64,000 bases of DNA from Micromonospora kangleipakensis (GCF_004217615.1 NZ_SHLD01000001.1:4030001-4094000); one strand, 5' to 3'; counted from the stretch's first letter, positions 30,686-40,482 are shown. Notes: a model not told the origin generated them from the letters alone. Numbers and translations: made by a program.

Positions 30686-31162
30686 ATGTCCACCGTCACA
30701 CCGCAGCCGACAATGCCCCCAGAAGGGGTGCAACCACTCAACCCAGACGAGGAGGCGCTCGTCCGGTCCCTCACTCGCGTCATGTACGCCCTGCCCCGCG
30801 CCATCGACGCCGACATGGTCCGCGAGCAGCGGCTCCCCCTGATTGACTACCTGGCCCTGATGCACCTCTCCGAGGCCGCCGACCGGCGGTTGCGGATGAG
30901 CGAACTCGCCGCCGCCTGCGAAATGTCGCTCAGTGGCATGAGCCGCGTCGTACACCGGTTGGAGAGCCAGGGGCTCATCCAGCGGATCAGGTGCGAACAG
31001 GACGCCCGCGGCTGGAACGCCGTCCTCACCGACGCCGGCCTCACCCGCCTCCAAGAGGCCTGGCCGACCAGTCTCGCCGCCGTACGCCGGCAGTTCCTCG
31101 ACCACCTCACGGGCGTCGACCTCCGAAAGCTCTCCCAAGCCCTACAGGACGTGGCCATCTGA
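30686..31162 (+). CDS. MarR family transcriptional regulator
   Basis: A 158-residue winged-helix regulator with LPLIDYLALMHLSEAADRRL, the recognition region MSELAAACEMSLSGMSRVVH RLES and the wing DARGWNAVLTDAGL. ATG 30686 is 21 bp from the operator-like palindrome. It diverges from the FMN reductase/OYE/SDR/NTF2-like genes, the standard layout for a MarR repressor released by a substrate or oxidant. Ligand unknown. Confidence 0.92.
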   Translation: MSTVTPQPTMPPEGVQPLNPDEEALVRSLTRVMYALPRAIDADMVREQRLPLIDYLALMHLSEAADRRLRMSELAAACEMSLSGMSRVVHRLESQGLIQRIRCEQDARGWNAVLTDAGLTRLQEAWPTSLAAVRRQFLDHLTGVDLRKLSQALQDVAI

Positions 31163-31365
31163 TTCCCTGTCGGGAATCACCTGAGGTCTGAACGAACCGC
31201 CTGCTCCTGATCAAGGAGTAGGCACCGCGGTGGATACTGCCGCGGGGGCGAAGACAGACCCGGCGGGCCCGCCGGCGCCCTGAGCAGCTCAAGATCGTCG
31301 CGGCGCAGGGCGGCGTGACCGTCCGCGAAGGTTCGCCGCGCGGCCAGTGCGGCTTCGTGAACGAC

Positions 31366-32337
31366 TCAGGGCGCGATGCCAAACGGGCCCATGCTGCCAT
31401 AGTCCAGCCGTAGGGCTTCGGCCATTGCCCACGCGTTCGGCAGGGTGAATATGTCGGCACCGCCCAAACGCTGGCTCCAACGCGGAACGAGTTCATCGGC
31501 GGCCTGGGCGGCCACGGCGTCGAGGTAGGCCTTGAAGATGGCCCAGGCGTTGGTGGCGTCAACCGGGGTCAGAATCTTCTCCAAGTCAACCGACGAGAGC
31601 GCTGCCTCGGTGGTGGAACGCAGGTCTTGCACGTATTCGATTTGGGTCCTGACATCGTCCGGGGTGCCGGGCCGGGTGACGTGTCCGCCGACGATCTTCT
31701 CGAAGGGGTATTCGAGAGCCTGTTCCTGGGCGTTGACGAAGCCGGGGATGTTCGCGGAGACGGCGAGGTTGGAGAACGGGACCCAGCCGGGGAAGATCAC
31801 GTCCACGAGCATCAGCACGCCTTGTGTCGGGGCGTAGATGAAGATGTTTCCCTCGGCGTGGTTGGGGCCCTTGTAGTCGAGCTGGAGGCTGTGGTCTCCC
31901 GCTTCGATCGTCAGGGTGTCGTCAAACACGCGTGTCGGCAGGGGGCGGTTAGGGTCGCCGAGCAGCGCGAGTCGTTCCGCCGTGATGCGGTGGGCATAGC
32001 GTGGTACGTCCTCGGGGTAGACCGACATCGCTCCGACGTGGTCGGAGTGCTGGTGGCTGTAGACGGCCTGGGTGATGGGGCGGCTGGTCACGCTGCGGAT
32101 TGCGCGGAGAATGTTGTGGCCGAGGGTGGGTGGCGCGTCGACGGCGATCACACCCTCGTCCGTGACCACGAACATCATCTGGTACATGCCCTCACTGAGC
32201 CAGAACACGCCGTCGGCGATCTCCTCCAAGACGTAACCGGCCTTGGGGACCTCGGGACCCAGGGCAGCCTGCGGCACTGGGGCCGTTGGTAGCTTCCGCG
32301 CCCGCTCAGCAACGTCCGAATACGGAACTTTCGACAC
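31366..32337 (-). CDS. MBL-fold metallo-hydrolase
   Basis: A 323-residue metallo-beta-lactamase-fold enzyme: VDAPPTLG after strand 2, metal motif HQHSDHVG (HxHxDH), GPNHAEGNIFIY for the third metal ligand, and IVGGHV for the last His. Closest in pattern to quorum-quenching/lactonase-like or alkylsulfatase-like MBL proteins, substrate not readable. No signal peptide is visible. GTG 32337 follows an AGGGGGCC sequence. The 203 bp before it (31163-31365) and the 304 bp after its start (32338-32641) hold no supported gene. Confidence 0.88.
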   Translation of the reverse strand: MSKVPYSDVAERARKLPTAPVPQAALGPEVPKAGYVLEEIADGVFWLSEGMYQMMFVVTDEGVIAVDAPPTLGHNILRAIRSVTSRPITQAVYSHQHSDHVGAMSVYPEDVPRYAHRITAERLALLGDPNRPLPTRVFDDTLTIEAGDHSLQLDYKGPNHAEGNIFIYAPTQGVLMLVDVIFPGWVPFSNLAVSANIPGFVNAQEQALEYPFEKIVGGHVTRPGTPDDVRTQIEYVQDLRSTTEAALSSVDLEKILTPVDATNAWAIFKAYLDAVAAQAADELVPRWSQRLGGADIFTLPNAWAMAEALRLDYGSMGPFGIAP

Positions 32338-32641
32338 GTGGCCCCCTGCCTCGCCAATCGCACCGACCGGCTCTGCCCGCTACGGTGCGCGCCGCGGTCG
32401 AATGGGCGACGGATCGCCCGGCGCACCGTCGATCGTCCTCGCCGGCGTTCAGGCTCGCAGCCGCATCGCCCGACGCTCATCCGCAAGGGGGACACCTGGG
32501 GATGCTCCCGTTCCGTTCCGTGCGTTCGTCCGCGGAGAGTTCCCCCACCGAAGGGAGGCGGCCGGCCGGTGGGCGGAGCCGGAGCTGGATCCACCGGCAC
32601 AATCGTCCCCGGCAGTACGACCGGGCTCAATGCACCGGGTG
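32338..32641. other. Intergenic 304 bp, nothing recognised
   Basis: Between the start of the MBL gene and the end of LtrA copy 4, both on the minus strand. It should contain the MBL promoter; no frame, repeat or hairpin stood out. Confidence 0.5.
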
Positions 32642-33796
32642 CTAGCTGCCGGTCGGCTGCGGCTGGGTGGGCCGGTTCTCGACGACGGCCACCATGAGAA
32701 GCACTCCGGTCGTTGTCACGCTGACGCCTATCAGCGGCAGCCAGTGGGCGGCGACGGCGGCGACGAGTATGGCGGGCAGGCCGATCAGGCGGGGCCAGGA
32801 CAGCCGGCGGTAGATGGTGGCGGACAGTAGGACCCGACCGGCGAGAAACAGAGCGGGGCCGGCGACCGTGACGGCGATGGCCGCGCCGGATCCGCGTTCG
32901 GTCGGATGCGCGATGACAGCTTCAGCGGCGACAGAGGAGGCCAGGACGCCGGCGATCATGACGAGATGCAGGTCGCCAGTCAGCGTGCCGAACCGGGACA
33001 GACCACGCTTCTCGATGGCGGCGCCGAGATACGTTTCCGCCGGAGTGACGTACGACAACCCGATCAGCACCGTTGCAGCGAAGACGATCAGAAACGCAGC
33101 GGAGTGGAGGAGATCCTTGTCGGTACGGGAGTAGACCAGACCGGCGGAGAACAGGAGCTCGCCGAGAGCGATGATGAAAATCTGCTGGTACCGCTCGGTG
33201 AGATGGGCCCCTCGCAGTCGCAGTTCCTCCGGCCGTGCCCGGCCAAGCCGTGGCGCCCGCCATCCCAGTAGCGGCCCGGAATAGTCGAGTGCGACGGCCG
33301 CCACCCACATCGGTATTCGCGCCGCCGCCCAGAATGCCCCCACCAGCCACAGCACCCCGGACGTGCTGAACCAGACGAAGAATCTCAAGGGGCGCCTACG
33401 CAACGGATGCCCCCGCAGTGCCAGCGCCGCGAAACCGCTCCGGCCGACGTGAACGGCGACGTAGGTGCCGGCGAAGAGAACCGCCTGTCCCTCCTCAACG
33501 TACGGGACAGCGGCGCTCATCAAGATCACGCCCACGGTCGAGCCGAGCAGCAGAGCCCGCACTCTGCGGTTGGCGCGTGCATACCAGTCGGAGAACCAGG
33601 TAGTCACCACCCAGACCCACCAGAGAGGCAACAGGAGAAGGACGGTGTTCAGCGCCCCGGCGACGGTCATGTTGGACAAAAGGACCCCGGACAGCTGCAT
33701 CAACGCCAACACGAATGCCAGATCGAAGAACAGTTCCAGGAAGGACGCACTCAGCGGTTCGTCGCGCTGTCGCAGCAGCGGAGCCGCCACCCTCAC
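32642..33796 (-). CDS. LtrA family membrane protein (copy 4)
   Basis: A 384-residue polytopic protein: FLELFFDLAFVLALMQLSGV, LLLPLWWVWVVTTWFSDWYA and TERYQQIFIIALGELLFSAG. It is clearly the closest relative of copy 1, sharing the WWVWVVT block, DLHLVMIAGV and the IYRRLSWPRL tail. GTG 33796 with GGGGGCGAC before it is used; the frame extends further upstream without family similarity. It lies downstream of the frameshifted NmrA gene (249 bp gap). Function unknown, as for the family. Confidence 0.9.
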   Translation of the reverse strand: MRVAAPLLRQRDEPLSASFLELFFDLAFVLALMQLSGVLLSNMTVAGALNTVLLLLPLWWVWVVTTWFSDWYARANRRVRALLLGSTVGVILMSAAVPYVEEGQAVLFAGTYVAVHVGRSGFAALALRGHPLRRRPLRFFVWFSTSGVLWLVGAFWAAARIPMWVAAVALDYSGPLLGWRAPRLGRARPEELRLRGAHLTERYQQIFIIALGELLFSAGLVYSRTDKDLLHSAAFLIVFAATVLIGLSYVTPAETYLGAAIEKRGLSRFGTLTGDLHLVMIAGVLASSVAAEAVIAHPTERGSGAAIAVTVAGPALFLAGRVLLSATIYRRLSWPRLIGLPAILVAAVAAHWLPLIGVSVTTTGVLLMVAVVENRPTQPQPTGS

Positions 33797-34044
33797 GTCG
33801 CCCCCTGACGCCCTCGGCACTTCACACCACCGCCGTGACCACCTCTGCGGCATCTCCCGGCAAAGCTCCCCGCCGGTGGTTGCTGACTGTCCGCGCGGGT
33901 AACCATCGCCGCCAGCCGGGGTAGACCACCAGCTCGTCGTTGGCCTACGGCCGCCACGAACGTCAGTGCTGCTGGCGGCTCTCCGATTCCCGTTACGGCC
34001 CTGACCATGCCTGATCACGCCGTCGCCGCACTGCGGCGAGCGGC

Positions 34045-34951
34045 TCATCCCAGGTAGAAGTCCCGGCGAGCGGCCACGAACGCCTCGATCGTCTGGGCGG
34101 GTACGCCCGTCAGGCGCTCGACGTCGTCGGACACGCGGTCGTACCGGTTCTCGCGGTGCAGTCGGGCCATAGTGGCGATGTGCTGTTCGGTGTGCGGCGG
34201 CAGGCCAGCCTTCGCGAGCACCTCGGACCGCCACTGGTTCCAACGGCCCGTCCAGATAGGACACGGGGTGCCCTAGTGCCCGGGAGAACTCCTCGGCCAT
34301 CTGCGTCATGTCGACGGTGTGCGGTCCGGTCAGCTCGTAGACGTGCCCGATGTGTGGGGCCGGGTCGCGGAGCACGGTGGCGACCACCCGAGCCACGTCG
34401 TCCACGGTGACCGGCGAGGTGCGCCCAGTGCCGAAAGGCAGCGCGATCGTGCCGTTCCCCCGGATCGACCGCGCCGCCAGCGTCGTGAACAGCGGATTGT
34501 CCAGGAACGACGTCGGCCGGATGTGTACCACCGGCAGGCCCGACCAGTTCAGTACCTGCTCGGCCAGCCAGTGCAGCCGCTGCTGGTGTGACTCAGCGGT
34601 GCTGGTGGCGGTCATCTGCGACACCGTCATCTGCGACATGCCGACCAGGCCCGCCAGCTCCCCGTGCTCCCGCGCCACGGTGGCCACCACGGTCGCCGCC
34701 AGCAGATGGTCCGGCGACACGGGCATCGCGAAATACATCCGTCCGACACCCTTCAGCGCGGTCGCGACGGTCTCGGGTCGGGTCAGATCGCCGAGGACGA
34801 CGTCCGCGCCGAGTGCACGCAACTCCACCGCGCGATCGTCGTCGCGGCGGACCATCACGCGCACCGGCACGTCCTGCGCGCGCAGTTGGTCGATGACGGT
34901 GCGGCCCACGCCACCGGCGCCGGGGATGAGAACTAGGTCGCTGTCGACCAT
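34045..34951 (-). pseudogene. NmrA-like NAD(P)-binding protein, frameshifted
   Basis: ATG 34951 with AAGGAG upstream starts a NmrA/TMR-type atypical SDR: LVLIPGAGGVGRTVIDQLRA, DVVLGDLTRPETVATALKGV, and THVRPTSFLDN-like RPTSFLDNPLFT. Near 34237-34241 an extra base (the C in GAACCAGTGG) throws the frame; homology continues as WRSEVLAKAGLPPHTEQHIA, then MARLHRENRYDRVSDDVERL, to a TGA at 34045. Restored, the protein would be about 301 residues, the normal size. Either a recent frameshift or a sequencing error. NmrA proteins sense NAD(P) state or reduce quinones. Confidence 0.85.
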
Positions 34952-35111
34952 GCGTTGATCTCCTTGTGGTGAGTAGCTGAGCCGGTGACTACAGCGGAGC
35001 CTGGCCGTGGATCGGCCGGAACTGGGGACAAGGGTCAGGCGGCTGCGGTAGGCCACCTCGTCAGGCGGGGCGCTGGCCGACCAGGAGCGCAGCGACGAAG
35101 GGCGAGAAGGA

Positions 35112-35440
35112 TCAGGCGGACGCCGGCACGGTGGCGAGGTCCTGCCTGACCCACCGGCCGACGCCCTCGGCGAGGACCTCGGTCAGGTTCAGGCAGGGCC
35201 GGTGAGAGCGAGGGGCTGCCGCCTCCGAGGCCGGGGGCCGGTCTTCCGCGCTACGGGATCTCGCTGGCCATGTCGGTATCCACGAAGCCGACGTGCAGGG
35301 GTGACGCGATGAGCCGGAGTCTCGCTCCTCGCGAACGGCATCGTTCATTGCCGAGGCGGACGTGGCCGGCATAGCAGGCACCGCAGCCCACAGGAGGCCA
35401 TCGGGACGCCACGGTCGGCGGTACGCGGCAGCAGCTTGAG
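35112..35440 (-). pseudogene. Degraded SDR C-terminal remnant
   Basis: Minus-strand frames contain AMNDAVREERDS followed in another frame by LRLIASPLHVGFVDTDMASE and then EVLAEGVGRWVRQDL in the first frame. HVGFVDTDM is the motif after the active site of one SDR subgroup, followed there by a DPA segment and a tail like this one. The N-terminal half with the cofactor site is missing and frames are broken, so it is a dead fragment. The surrounding 34952-35111 holds nothing else. Confidence 0.55.
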
Positions 35441-35964
35441 TGCTGCCACTCTTCACGCGCGGCCAGGTAAGTCTCGGTGGCGAGGGGCAGCGGAACGAGG
35501 ACTGATCCACAGCGACCTCCAGTGAGACGAACAACTGATTCAGGCCGCCCGCTTGCTTCTGCGCCCAGCAGCGACGTGCGGGATGTGTGCCTGGAGCGGA
35601 TGCTCCTGGCGGGCGGTTACATGGGCGTACACCTAGCTTGGAGCATAAGCGCGTATTTGCGGAGCTACCCCCACGAGCCGGAAGTGGTGCAGATCCTCTC
35701 CGAGGCCTGGGGGTGGCTTCAGGCCACGTGCCCGATCGGAGACGCTCCTGCTCGGAGCAGTCCGTCGCGCCAGGGAATTCCCTGGTCCCGCCCTGGTTTC
35801 CGGGTGTTCCTGCATATCGTGAGGTGGTGACGCCCGCATGGCCACCGCCCAGGTGTGCGGCCAGGGAGTCTCACTGGGTCGAGCCGGGGATGGGCAGCGC
35901 GGAGGTGATCGGGCCGGCATCGATCCTGTGCCGACTCCCCAAGGTGTGGTGAAAGGAGATCGTC
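35441..35964. other. Intergenic 520 bp, possible broken ORF
   Basis: Contains the promoter side of the alpha/beta hydrolase. A plus-strand frame at about 35577-35740 (CLERMLLAGGYMGVHLAWSI and onward to ILSEAWGWLQATCP) looks protein-like but has no recognised family, no good start and GC-poorer third positions. I do not call it a gene. Confidence 0.35.
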
Positions 35965-36915
35965 ATGAGCTCGACTTCCGTCCCGGAGGGCCCTGGCTCC
36001 GTCTCGCAGGCGCCGGGGCTTCCGGCAGGGTTCACCGACACGTTCACCAGCCGGTACGTCGACATCGGTGAGCTGCGCCTGCATGCGGTCGTCGGCGGTG
36101 ACGGACCGCCGCTGCTGCTGGTGCACGGCTGGCCGCAGAACTGGTACGCGTGGCGCATGCTGATGCCCAGCCTGGCCCGGGACTTCAAGGTCATCGCGGT
36201 CGACCAGCGTGGCATGGGGCTGTCCGACAAGCCCGAGGACGGGTACGACCCCGGCACCCAGGCCAACGACATGATCGCGCTGATGGACGCGCTCGGCCAC
36301 CAGCGCTTCGCCGTGGTCGGCACCGACACCGGACTCCCGATCGGCTACGCGCTGGCCGCGGACCACCCGGAACGGATCGACCGCGTGGCCCTCGCCGAGG
36401 TTCCCGGGCCTCCGGGGGCGGTTCCCTCACCGCCCATGTTCGCTCCCGGGCCGCTCAACGACCGGTTCTGGCACATCCCCTTCAACCGGATCAACAAGCT
36501 GAACGAACAGCTCGTCCAGGGACGGGAAAAGCTCTTCTTCAGCTGGGAGTTCACCATCCAGGGCGGGAAGCTGCCCGACGACCTGATCAACTACTACGTC
36601 GGTTTGCTCTCCAACCCCGACTCCCTGCGCGGCAGCTTCGGGTTCTACCGGGCGTGGGACGCGATGATGACGCAGAACGAGAAGCGCAAGAACACGCGGC
36701 TCGCCATGCCCGTCCTGGCGATCGGCGGAGCGGCAAGCAGCGGCGACAAAGTCGGGGAGGCGATGAAGCTCCTGGCGGACGACGTGCAGACCGCGGTCAT
36801 CCCCAACAGTGGCCACTTCGTCGCCGAGGAGGCTCCCGATGCGATGCTGGCGGCGCTGACCGGGTTCCTTGCCCCGTACCGCCAAGTGGCGGCGGTGGGC
36901 GCTTCCAGGCCCTAG
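35965..36915 (+). CDS. Alpha/beta hydrolase (epoxide hydrolase/dehalogenase-like)
   Basis: A 316-residue alpha/beta hydrolase. LLVHGWPQNWYAWRM gives the HGWP oxyanion motif, AVVGTDTGLPIGYA the nucleophile Asp121 (an Asp as in epoxide hydrolases and haloalkane dehalogenases), and IPNSGHFVAEEAPDAML the catalytic His. ATG 35965 is preceded by AAAGGAGAT. The first 25 residues are Ser/Pro-rich and dispensable-looking. A C-terminal fragment of a second, related hydrolase lies at 40483-40630. Neighbours are sthA (convergent) and the NmrA/LtrA region. Confidence 0.9.
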   Translation: MSSTSVPEGPGSVSQAPGLPAGFTDTFTSRYVDIGELRLHAVVGGDGPPLLLVHGWPQNWYAWRMLMPSLARDFKVIAVDQRGMGLSDKPEDGYDPGTQANDMIALMDALGHQRFAVVGTDTGLPIGYALAADHPERIDRVALAEVPGPPGAVPSPPMFAPGPLNDRFWHIPFNRINKLNEQLVQGREKLFFSWEFTIQGGKLPDDLINYYVGLLSNPDSLRGSFGFYRAWDAMMTQNEKRKNTRLAMPVLAIGGAASSGDKVGEAMKLLADDVQTAVIPNSGHFVAEEAPDAMLAALTGFLAPYRQVAAVGASRP

Positions 36916-36965
36916 TACTGCACCGTCACATCTCTGCTACCTGCTGACCGGCCAAGGGCAGTCCA

Positions 36966-38369
36966 CTAACCGTCGATCCGGATGATGTTGCGCATCTTGT
37001 TGGACGCGTCCAGGGCTGCCACCTTGTACGCCTCAGCCAGCGTCGGGTAGTTGAACACCGTGTCGACCAGGTAGTCGACGGTGCCGCCGCAGCCCATGAC
37101 CGCCTGCCCGATATGGACGATCTCGGTAGCGCCGGTGCCGAACACGTGCACGCCGAGCAGTCGGCCGTCCTCCGGTGAGACGAGCAGCTTCAGCATGCCG
37201 TACGAGTCACCCACGATCTGGCCGCGGGCCAGCTCGCGGTAGCGCGCGATGCCCACCTCGAACGGCGTCGACCCGTCCGTCAGCTCCTCCTCGGTCTTCC
37301 CGACGAAGCTGATCTCCGGAATCGTGTAGATGCCGATCGGCTGCAACCCGTGCAGCTCGCGGACCGGCTCGCCGCAGGCGTGCTGCGCGGCCAGCCGGCC
37401 CTGCTCCATTGACGTGGACGCCAGCGCCGGGAAGCCGATCACGTCACCGACCGCGTAGATGTTCTCCACCGCGGTGCGGTAGTTCGCATCGACGTCGATC
37501 CGGCCGCGCTTGTCCGCCTCCAGCCCGGCCGCTTCCAGCGCCAGGTCGTCGGTCTGGCCCTGGCGGCCAGCCGAGTACATGACCGTGTCCGCGACGATCT
37601 TCTTGCCGCTCTTCAGGATGCACAGCGCCGCGGTCTGGTGCTTCTCCACCGCGGCGACCTCCTCGCCGAAGCGGAACGTCACGGACAGGTCCCGCAGGTG
37701 GTACTTGAGCGACTCGACGACCTCTTCGTCGCAGAACTCGAGCATCCGATCGCGGCGTTCCACCACGGTCACCTTGGTGCCGAGCGCGGCGAACATCGAC
37801 GCGTACTCCATGCCGATCACGCCGGCGCCGACCACGACCATGCTGCGGGGTACGGCCTGGAGGTTGATGACGCCGTCCGAGTCCACGATCGTCCGGTCGT
37901 CGAAGTCGACGCTGTCCGGGCGGGCCGGGCGCGTACCCGCGGCAATGACGATCTTGTCAAAGGTGACCTTGGACTCGTACCCGGAGCCGCCATCCACCCA
38001 GATCGCGTGCGGGTCCGCGAACCGTCCGGTGCCGGTGATCATCGCGACGCGGTTGCGCGCCAGCTGATTTCGGATGACGTCGGTCTGCCGGCTGATCACA
38101 TGCTGGGTCCGGGCGGCCAGGTCGCTGACCGTGATCTCCTCCTTGACCCGGTAGCTGCTGCCGTACAGGTCCCGCTGGGTGAGGCCGGTCAGGTAGAGCA
38201 CGGCCTCGCGTAGCGTCTTGGAGGGGACGGTGCCGGTGTTGATGCACACCCCACCGATCATGTCGCGGCGGTCCACGATGCCGACCCGCTTGCCCAGCTT
38301 GGCGGCGGCGATCGCGGCCTTCTGGCCACTGGGTCCGGAGCCCAGCACCAACAGGTCGTAGTCATACAC
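36966..38369 (-). CDS. sthA: Soluble pyridine nucleotide transhydrogenase (Si-specific)
   Basis: A 467-residue flavoprotein disulfide-reductase-family enzyme: FAD motif [32 protein letters not shown] with only the first of the two redox cysteines (Cys42, Thr47 in place of the second), NAD motif [13 protein letters not shown], and [15 protein letters not shown]. Loss of the disulfide Cys is characteristic of SthA, which passes hydride between NADPH and NAD in the cytoplasm. The C-terminal dimerisation domain ends in [23 protein letters not shown] 38369. This fits the redox theme of the region; no operon partner. Confidence 0.95.
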   Translation of the reverse strand: MYDYDLLVLGSGPSGQKAAIAAAKLGKRVGIVDRRDMIGGVCINTGTVPSKTLREAVLYLTGLTQRDLYGSSYRVKEEITVSDLAARTQHVISRQTDVIRNQLARNRVAMITGTGRFADPHAIWVDGGSGYESKVTFDKIVIAAGTRPARPDSVDFDDRTIVDSDGVINLQAVPRSMVVVGAGVIGMEYASMFAALGTKVTVVERRDRMLEFCDEEVVESLKYHLRDLSVTFRFGEEVAAVEKHQTAALCILKSGKKIVADTVMYSAGRQGQTDDLALEAAGLEADKRGRIDVDANYRTAVENIYAVGDVIGFPALASTSMEQGRLAAQHACGEPVRELHGLQPIGIYTIPEISFVGKTEEELTDGSTPFEVGIARYRELARGQIVGDSYGMLKLLVSPEDGRLLGVHVFGTGATEIVHIGQAVMGCGGTVDYLVDTVFNYPTLAEAYKVAALDASNKMRNIIRIDG

Positions 38370-38821
38370 AACTGTCAGCGTCGCAAGATGTGCCGGCCCG
38401 CGCTAGGGCGCATTTTCGTGCGGCGCACCCTCGTCCGCCGCGCCCCGCAGGAGTCGTCCCGGCTCGGCGGCCCGCTGCTGAGGCATCGAGATGCTTCCCG
38501 CGCCCCCCCACTCCGCTCCCAGCGAACCGGGCCGCCGCCGGTCCACCTGCGACCCCGGCCGGATGCCTCCGCCAGCGTGGCGGGCGGCGGGGCCCCGGCG
38601 GGTACGGTCCGACCTCGCCCGGCGCCCACAGGCGCGCGATCTGGGCGAGCTTGTCGGCCGCCTGCTGCAGCGGGTGCTCGCCCCTTACGAACCCGTCGAG
38701 TGGTCAGTCAGTCGGGGTTGTCGGCGAACTGCCGGGCCTGGCGTATCCGAACGGCGGTAGGCGCCGGTTCGGCCGGCCACCAGGTTGCCGCCGAGTTCCG
38801 CGCCGCGGTGGGTCAGCCGGG
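38370..38821. other. Intergenic 450 bp with no supported gene
   Basis: Lies upstream of sthA and downstream of the MFS gene, both minus strand. Short minus-strand stretches such as HPLQQAADKLAQIARLWAPG look like decayed coding sequence, but frames are interrupted and no family is recognised. It should contain the sthA promoter. Confidence 0.4.
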
Positions 38822-40003
38822 TCACGTCTTGCTGGCCCTGCGCAGCCCGAGCAGGGCGACCAGGGCGAGGAGGATGACGGCGACGGAGTATTCGTTGGCG
38901 GTCCGGGGCAGGCCGCCGGCGTGGACCACGAGGAAGCCGGCAATGACGGTGGGCAGGCCGAAGCCGACGTAGCAGACGATGTAGAGCAGGGACAGCACGC
39001 CGGCGCGTTCGTGCGCCTCGACCAGCGGCATGACCGTCTTGAGGCTGCCCTGGAAACCGCCACCGAAGCCGACGCCGCCGAACGCCAGGCCGACGAAGAA
39101 GCCGGCGATGGAGTCGGTGGTGACCGAGACCAGCGTGATGATCATGCCCAGGATGAGAGCGGCGACTCCGGTGAGCATCACGGTCCGCGCGGCGGCGTTG
39201 CGCAGCAGGAGAATGGTGATCGACCCGAAGAGGGCGAAGACGAAGACGGCCAGACCGCCGGCCACGATCGAGGTGTACATGAGGGCGCGCACGAGCGCCG
39301 GGCCGAGCGCGCTGAAGAAGCCGGCCAGCGCCCAGACGGCGAAGAGCACCGGAGCGACGATCAGTACCGGCCCGCGCACGGCGCGGGGCAGCTTGATCTC
39401 CGGCCGCAGACTTTGCAGCGCTCCCTTCATCGGCGTGACCGTCTCCGGCATCAGCACGATTCCGACGCCTTGGATCAGCAGGATGACGAGCAGGACGATG
39501 TACACCAGTCGCGTCGGCGCGGGCAGGAACTGGATGAGCAGCGCCGAGAGCAGGACGCCGGTACCGGTTCCGATGCCGGGGGCGATCGAGTTGGCGAGCG
39601 TGCCGCGGGCGCGGTTGATGTCGAGCATGGCGGCGCCGACGGCGCCGGTGGCGGCGCCGGCCGCGAGTCCCTGCACGACGCGGGCGGCCAGCAGCGTGGG
39701 TACGCCGGTGGCGAAGATGAAGATGACCAGCGAGATCATCTGGACCGCGATCGCGACCAGCAGGACCGGCCGCCGACCGACATGGTCGGACAGCTTGCCG
39801 AGAGTGAGCAGGGTCGCCAGCACCGCGACGGCGTAGATGGCGAACACCACCGTGGTGGTGATCGGCGAGAAGTGCCAGCGCGCCTGGTAGATCCCGTAGA
39901 GGGGGGTCGGGGCTGTCGACGCGGCCACGAAGGACACGAGGATCGAGGCGAGCAGAAACAGGGAGACTTTCGGCGAGAGGCGCCTCTTCTCGGCGTTATT
40001 CAT
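38822..40003 (-). CDS. MFS transporter
   Basis: A 393-residue major facilitator with about 12 helices. The loop 2-3 signature appears as LGKLSDHVGRRPVLL and the helix 4-5 region as RVVQGLAAGAATGAVGAAML. It is most like drug/solute-proton antiporters. ATG 40003 has GAGGAG at a good distance. Acting in the cytoplasmic membrane, it could export a toxic compound handled by neighbouring redox enzymes; substrate unknown. It is followed on the same strand by sthA after a 450-bp gap. Confidence 0.92.
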   Translation of the reverse strand: MNNAEKRRLSPKVSLFLLASILVSFVAASTAPTPLYGIYQARWHFSPITTTVVFAIYAVAVLATLLTLGKLSDHVGRRPVLLVAIAVQMISLVIFIFATGVPTLLAARVVQGLAAGAATGAVGAAMLDINRARGTLANSIAPGIGTGTGVLLSALLIQFLPAPTRLVYIVLLVILLIQGVGIVLMPETVTPMKGALQSLRPEIKLPRAVRGPVLIVAPVLFAVWALAGFFSALGPALVRALMYTSIVAGGLAVFVFALFGSITILLLRNAAARTVMLTGVAALILGMIITLVSVTTDSIAGFFVGLAFGGVGFGGGFQGSLKTVMPLVEAHERAGVLSLLYIVCYVGFGLPTVIAGFLVVHAGGLPRTANEYSVAVILLALVALLGLRRASKT

Positions 40004-40202
40004 GTCAGGTGCTCCTCGGGTGAGCTGCGGGCGGCTGCCCAGCGCGGTCGACCTGGACGCCGTCCTGCTGCTGAGCCGCAGCGGAGTACCCGAGGTGCTC
40101 CAGGACACGCAAAATGGACGGCCCGGCGTCCGGCTGAAGGATTTGTCCGGTAATCCGCGCTGATCACGGCCCCGTCCCTTTTGCCGGCGCGAACGTTCGT
40201 CG

Positions 40203-40440
40203 TCAGAGCACTAGGGAGGTCGGGGGAGCGGAATGGGAGCAGTGGCATGCGCTCAACGGACCGCGACTGCGCCCAATCGCACTGCACCGAAGGTCAGCGT
40301 CCACGAGGACGACGTGGCCGCGCAGCTCGCCGGGGCCGAATGGCTCGGAACTGAGCCACTCGGCCGCCCCGCCGAGCGACGGCAGGTGCAGACGTTCGAA
40401 CACGGAGATCTACCGAAACGATCGGAACGCCGGGGCAGCA
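40203..40440 (-). pseudogene. Truncated copy of the epoxide hydrolase/redoxin gene junction
   Basis: From GTG 40403 the frame reads MPSLGG-like text (FERLHLPSLGGAAEWLSSEP, then LGELRGHVVLV-type) closely matching the first 35 residues of the redoxin protein at 18765. Just upstream, codons for AFRSFR-stop match the end of the epoxide hydrolase (FRSLR-stop). Where the intact gene has CTCGTGAACTTCTGGACG, this copy has CTCGTGGACG: an 8-bp deletion that destroys the frame before the active-site Cys. The rest of both genes is gone. Confidence 0.8.
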
Positions 40441-40482
40441 TGCGGCCTGGGGTTGTGCGCCGGGTCCGGTCAGTTGCGGCAC

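Noticed and set aside
35477..35830. 117-codon plus-strand frame with a protein-like middle
   Set aside because: No start with ribosome site, no family, and the ends are clearly non-coding.
38390..40153. 587-codon plus-strand frame rich in Gln, Asp and Arg
   Set aside because: Antisense to the MFS transporter; hydrophobic codons read backwards give this composition.
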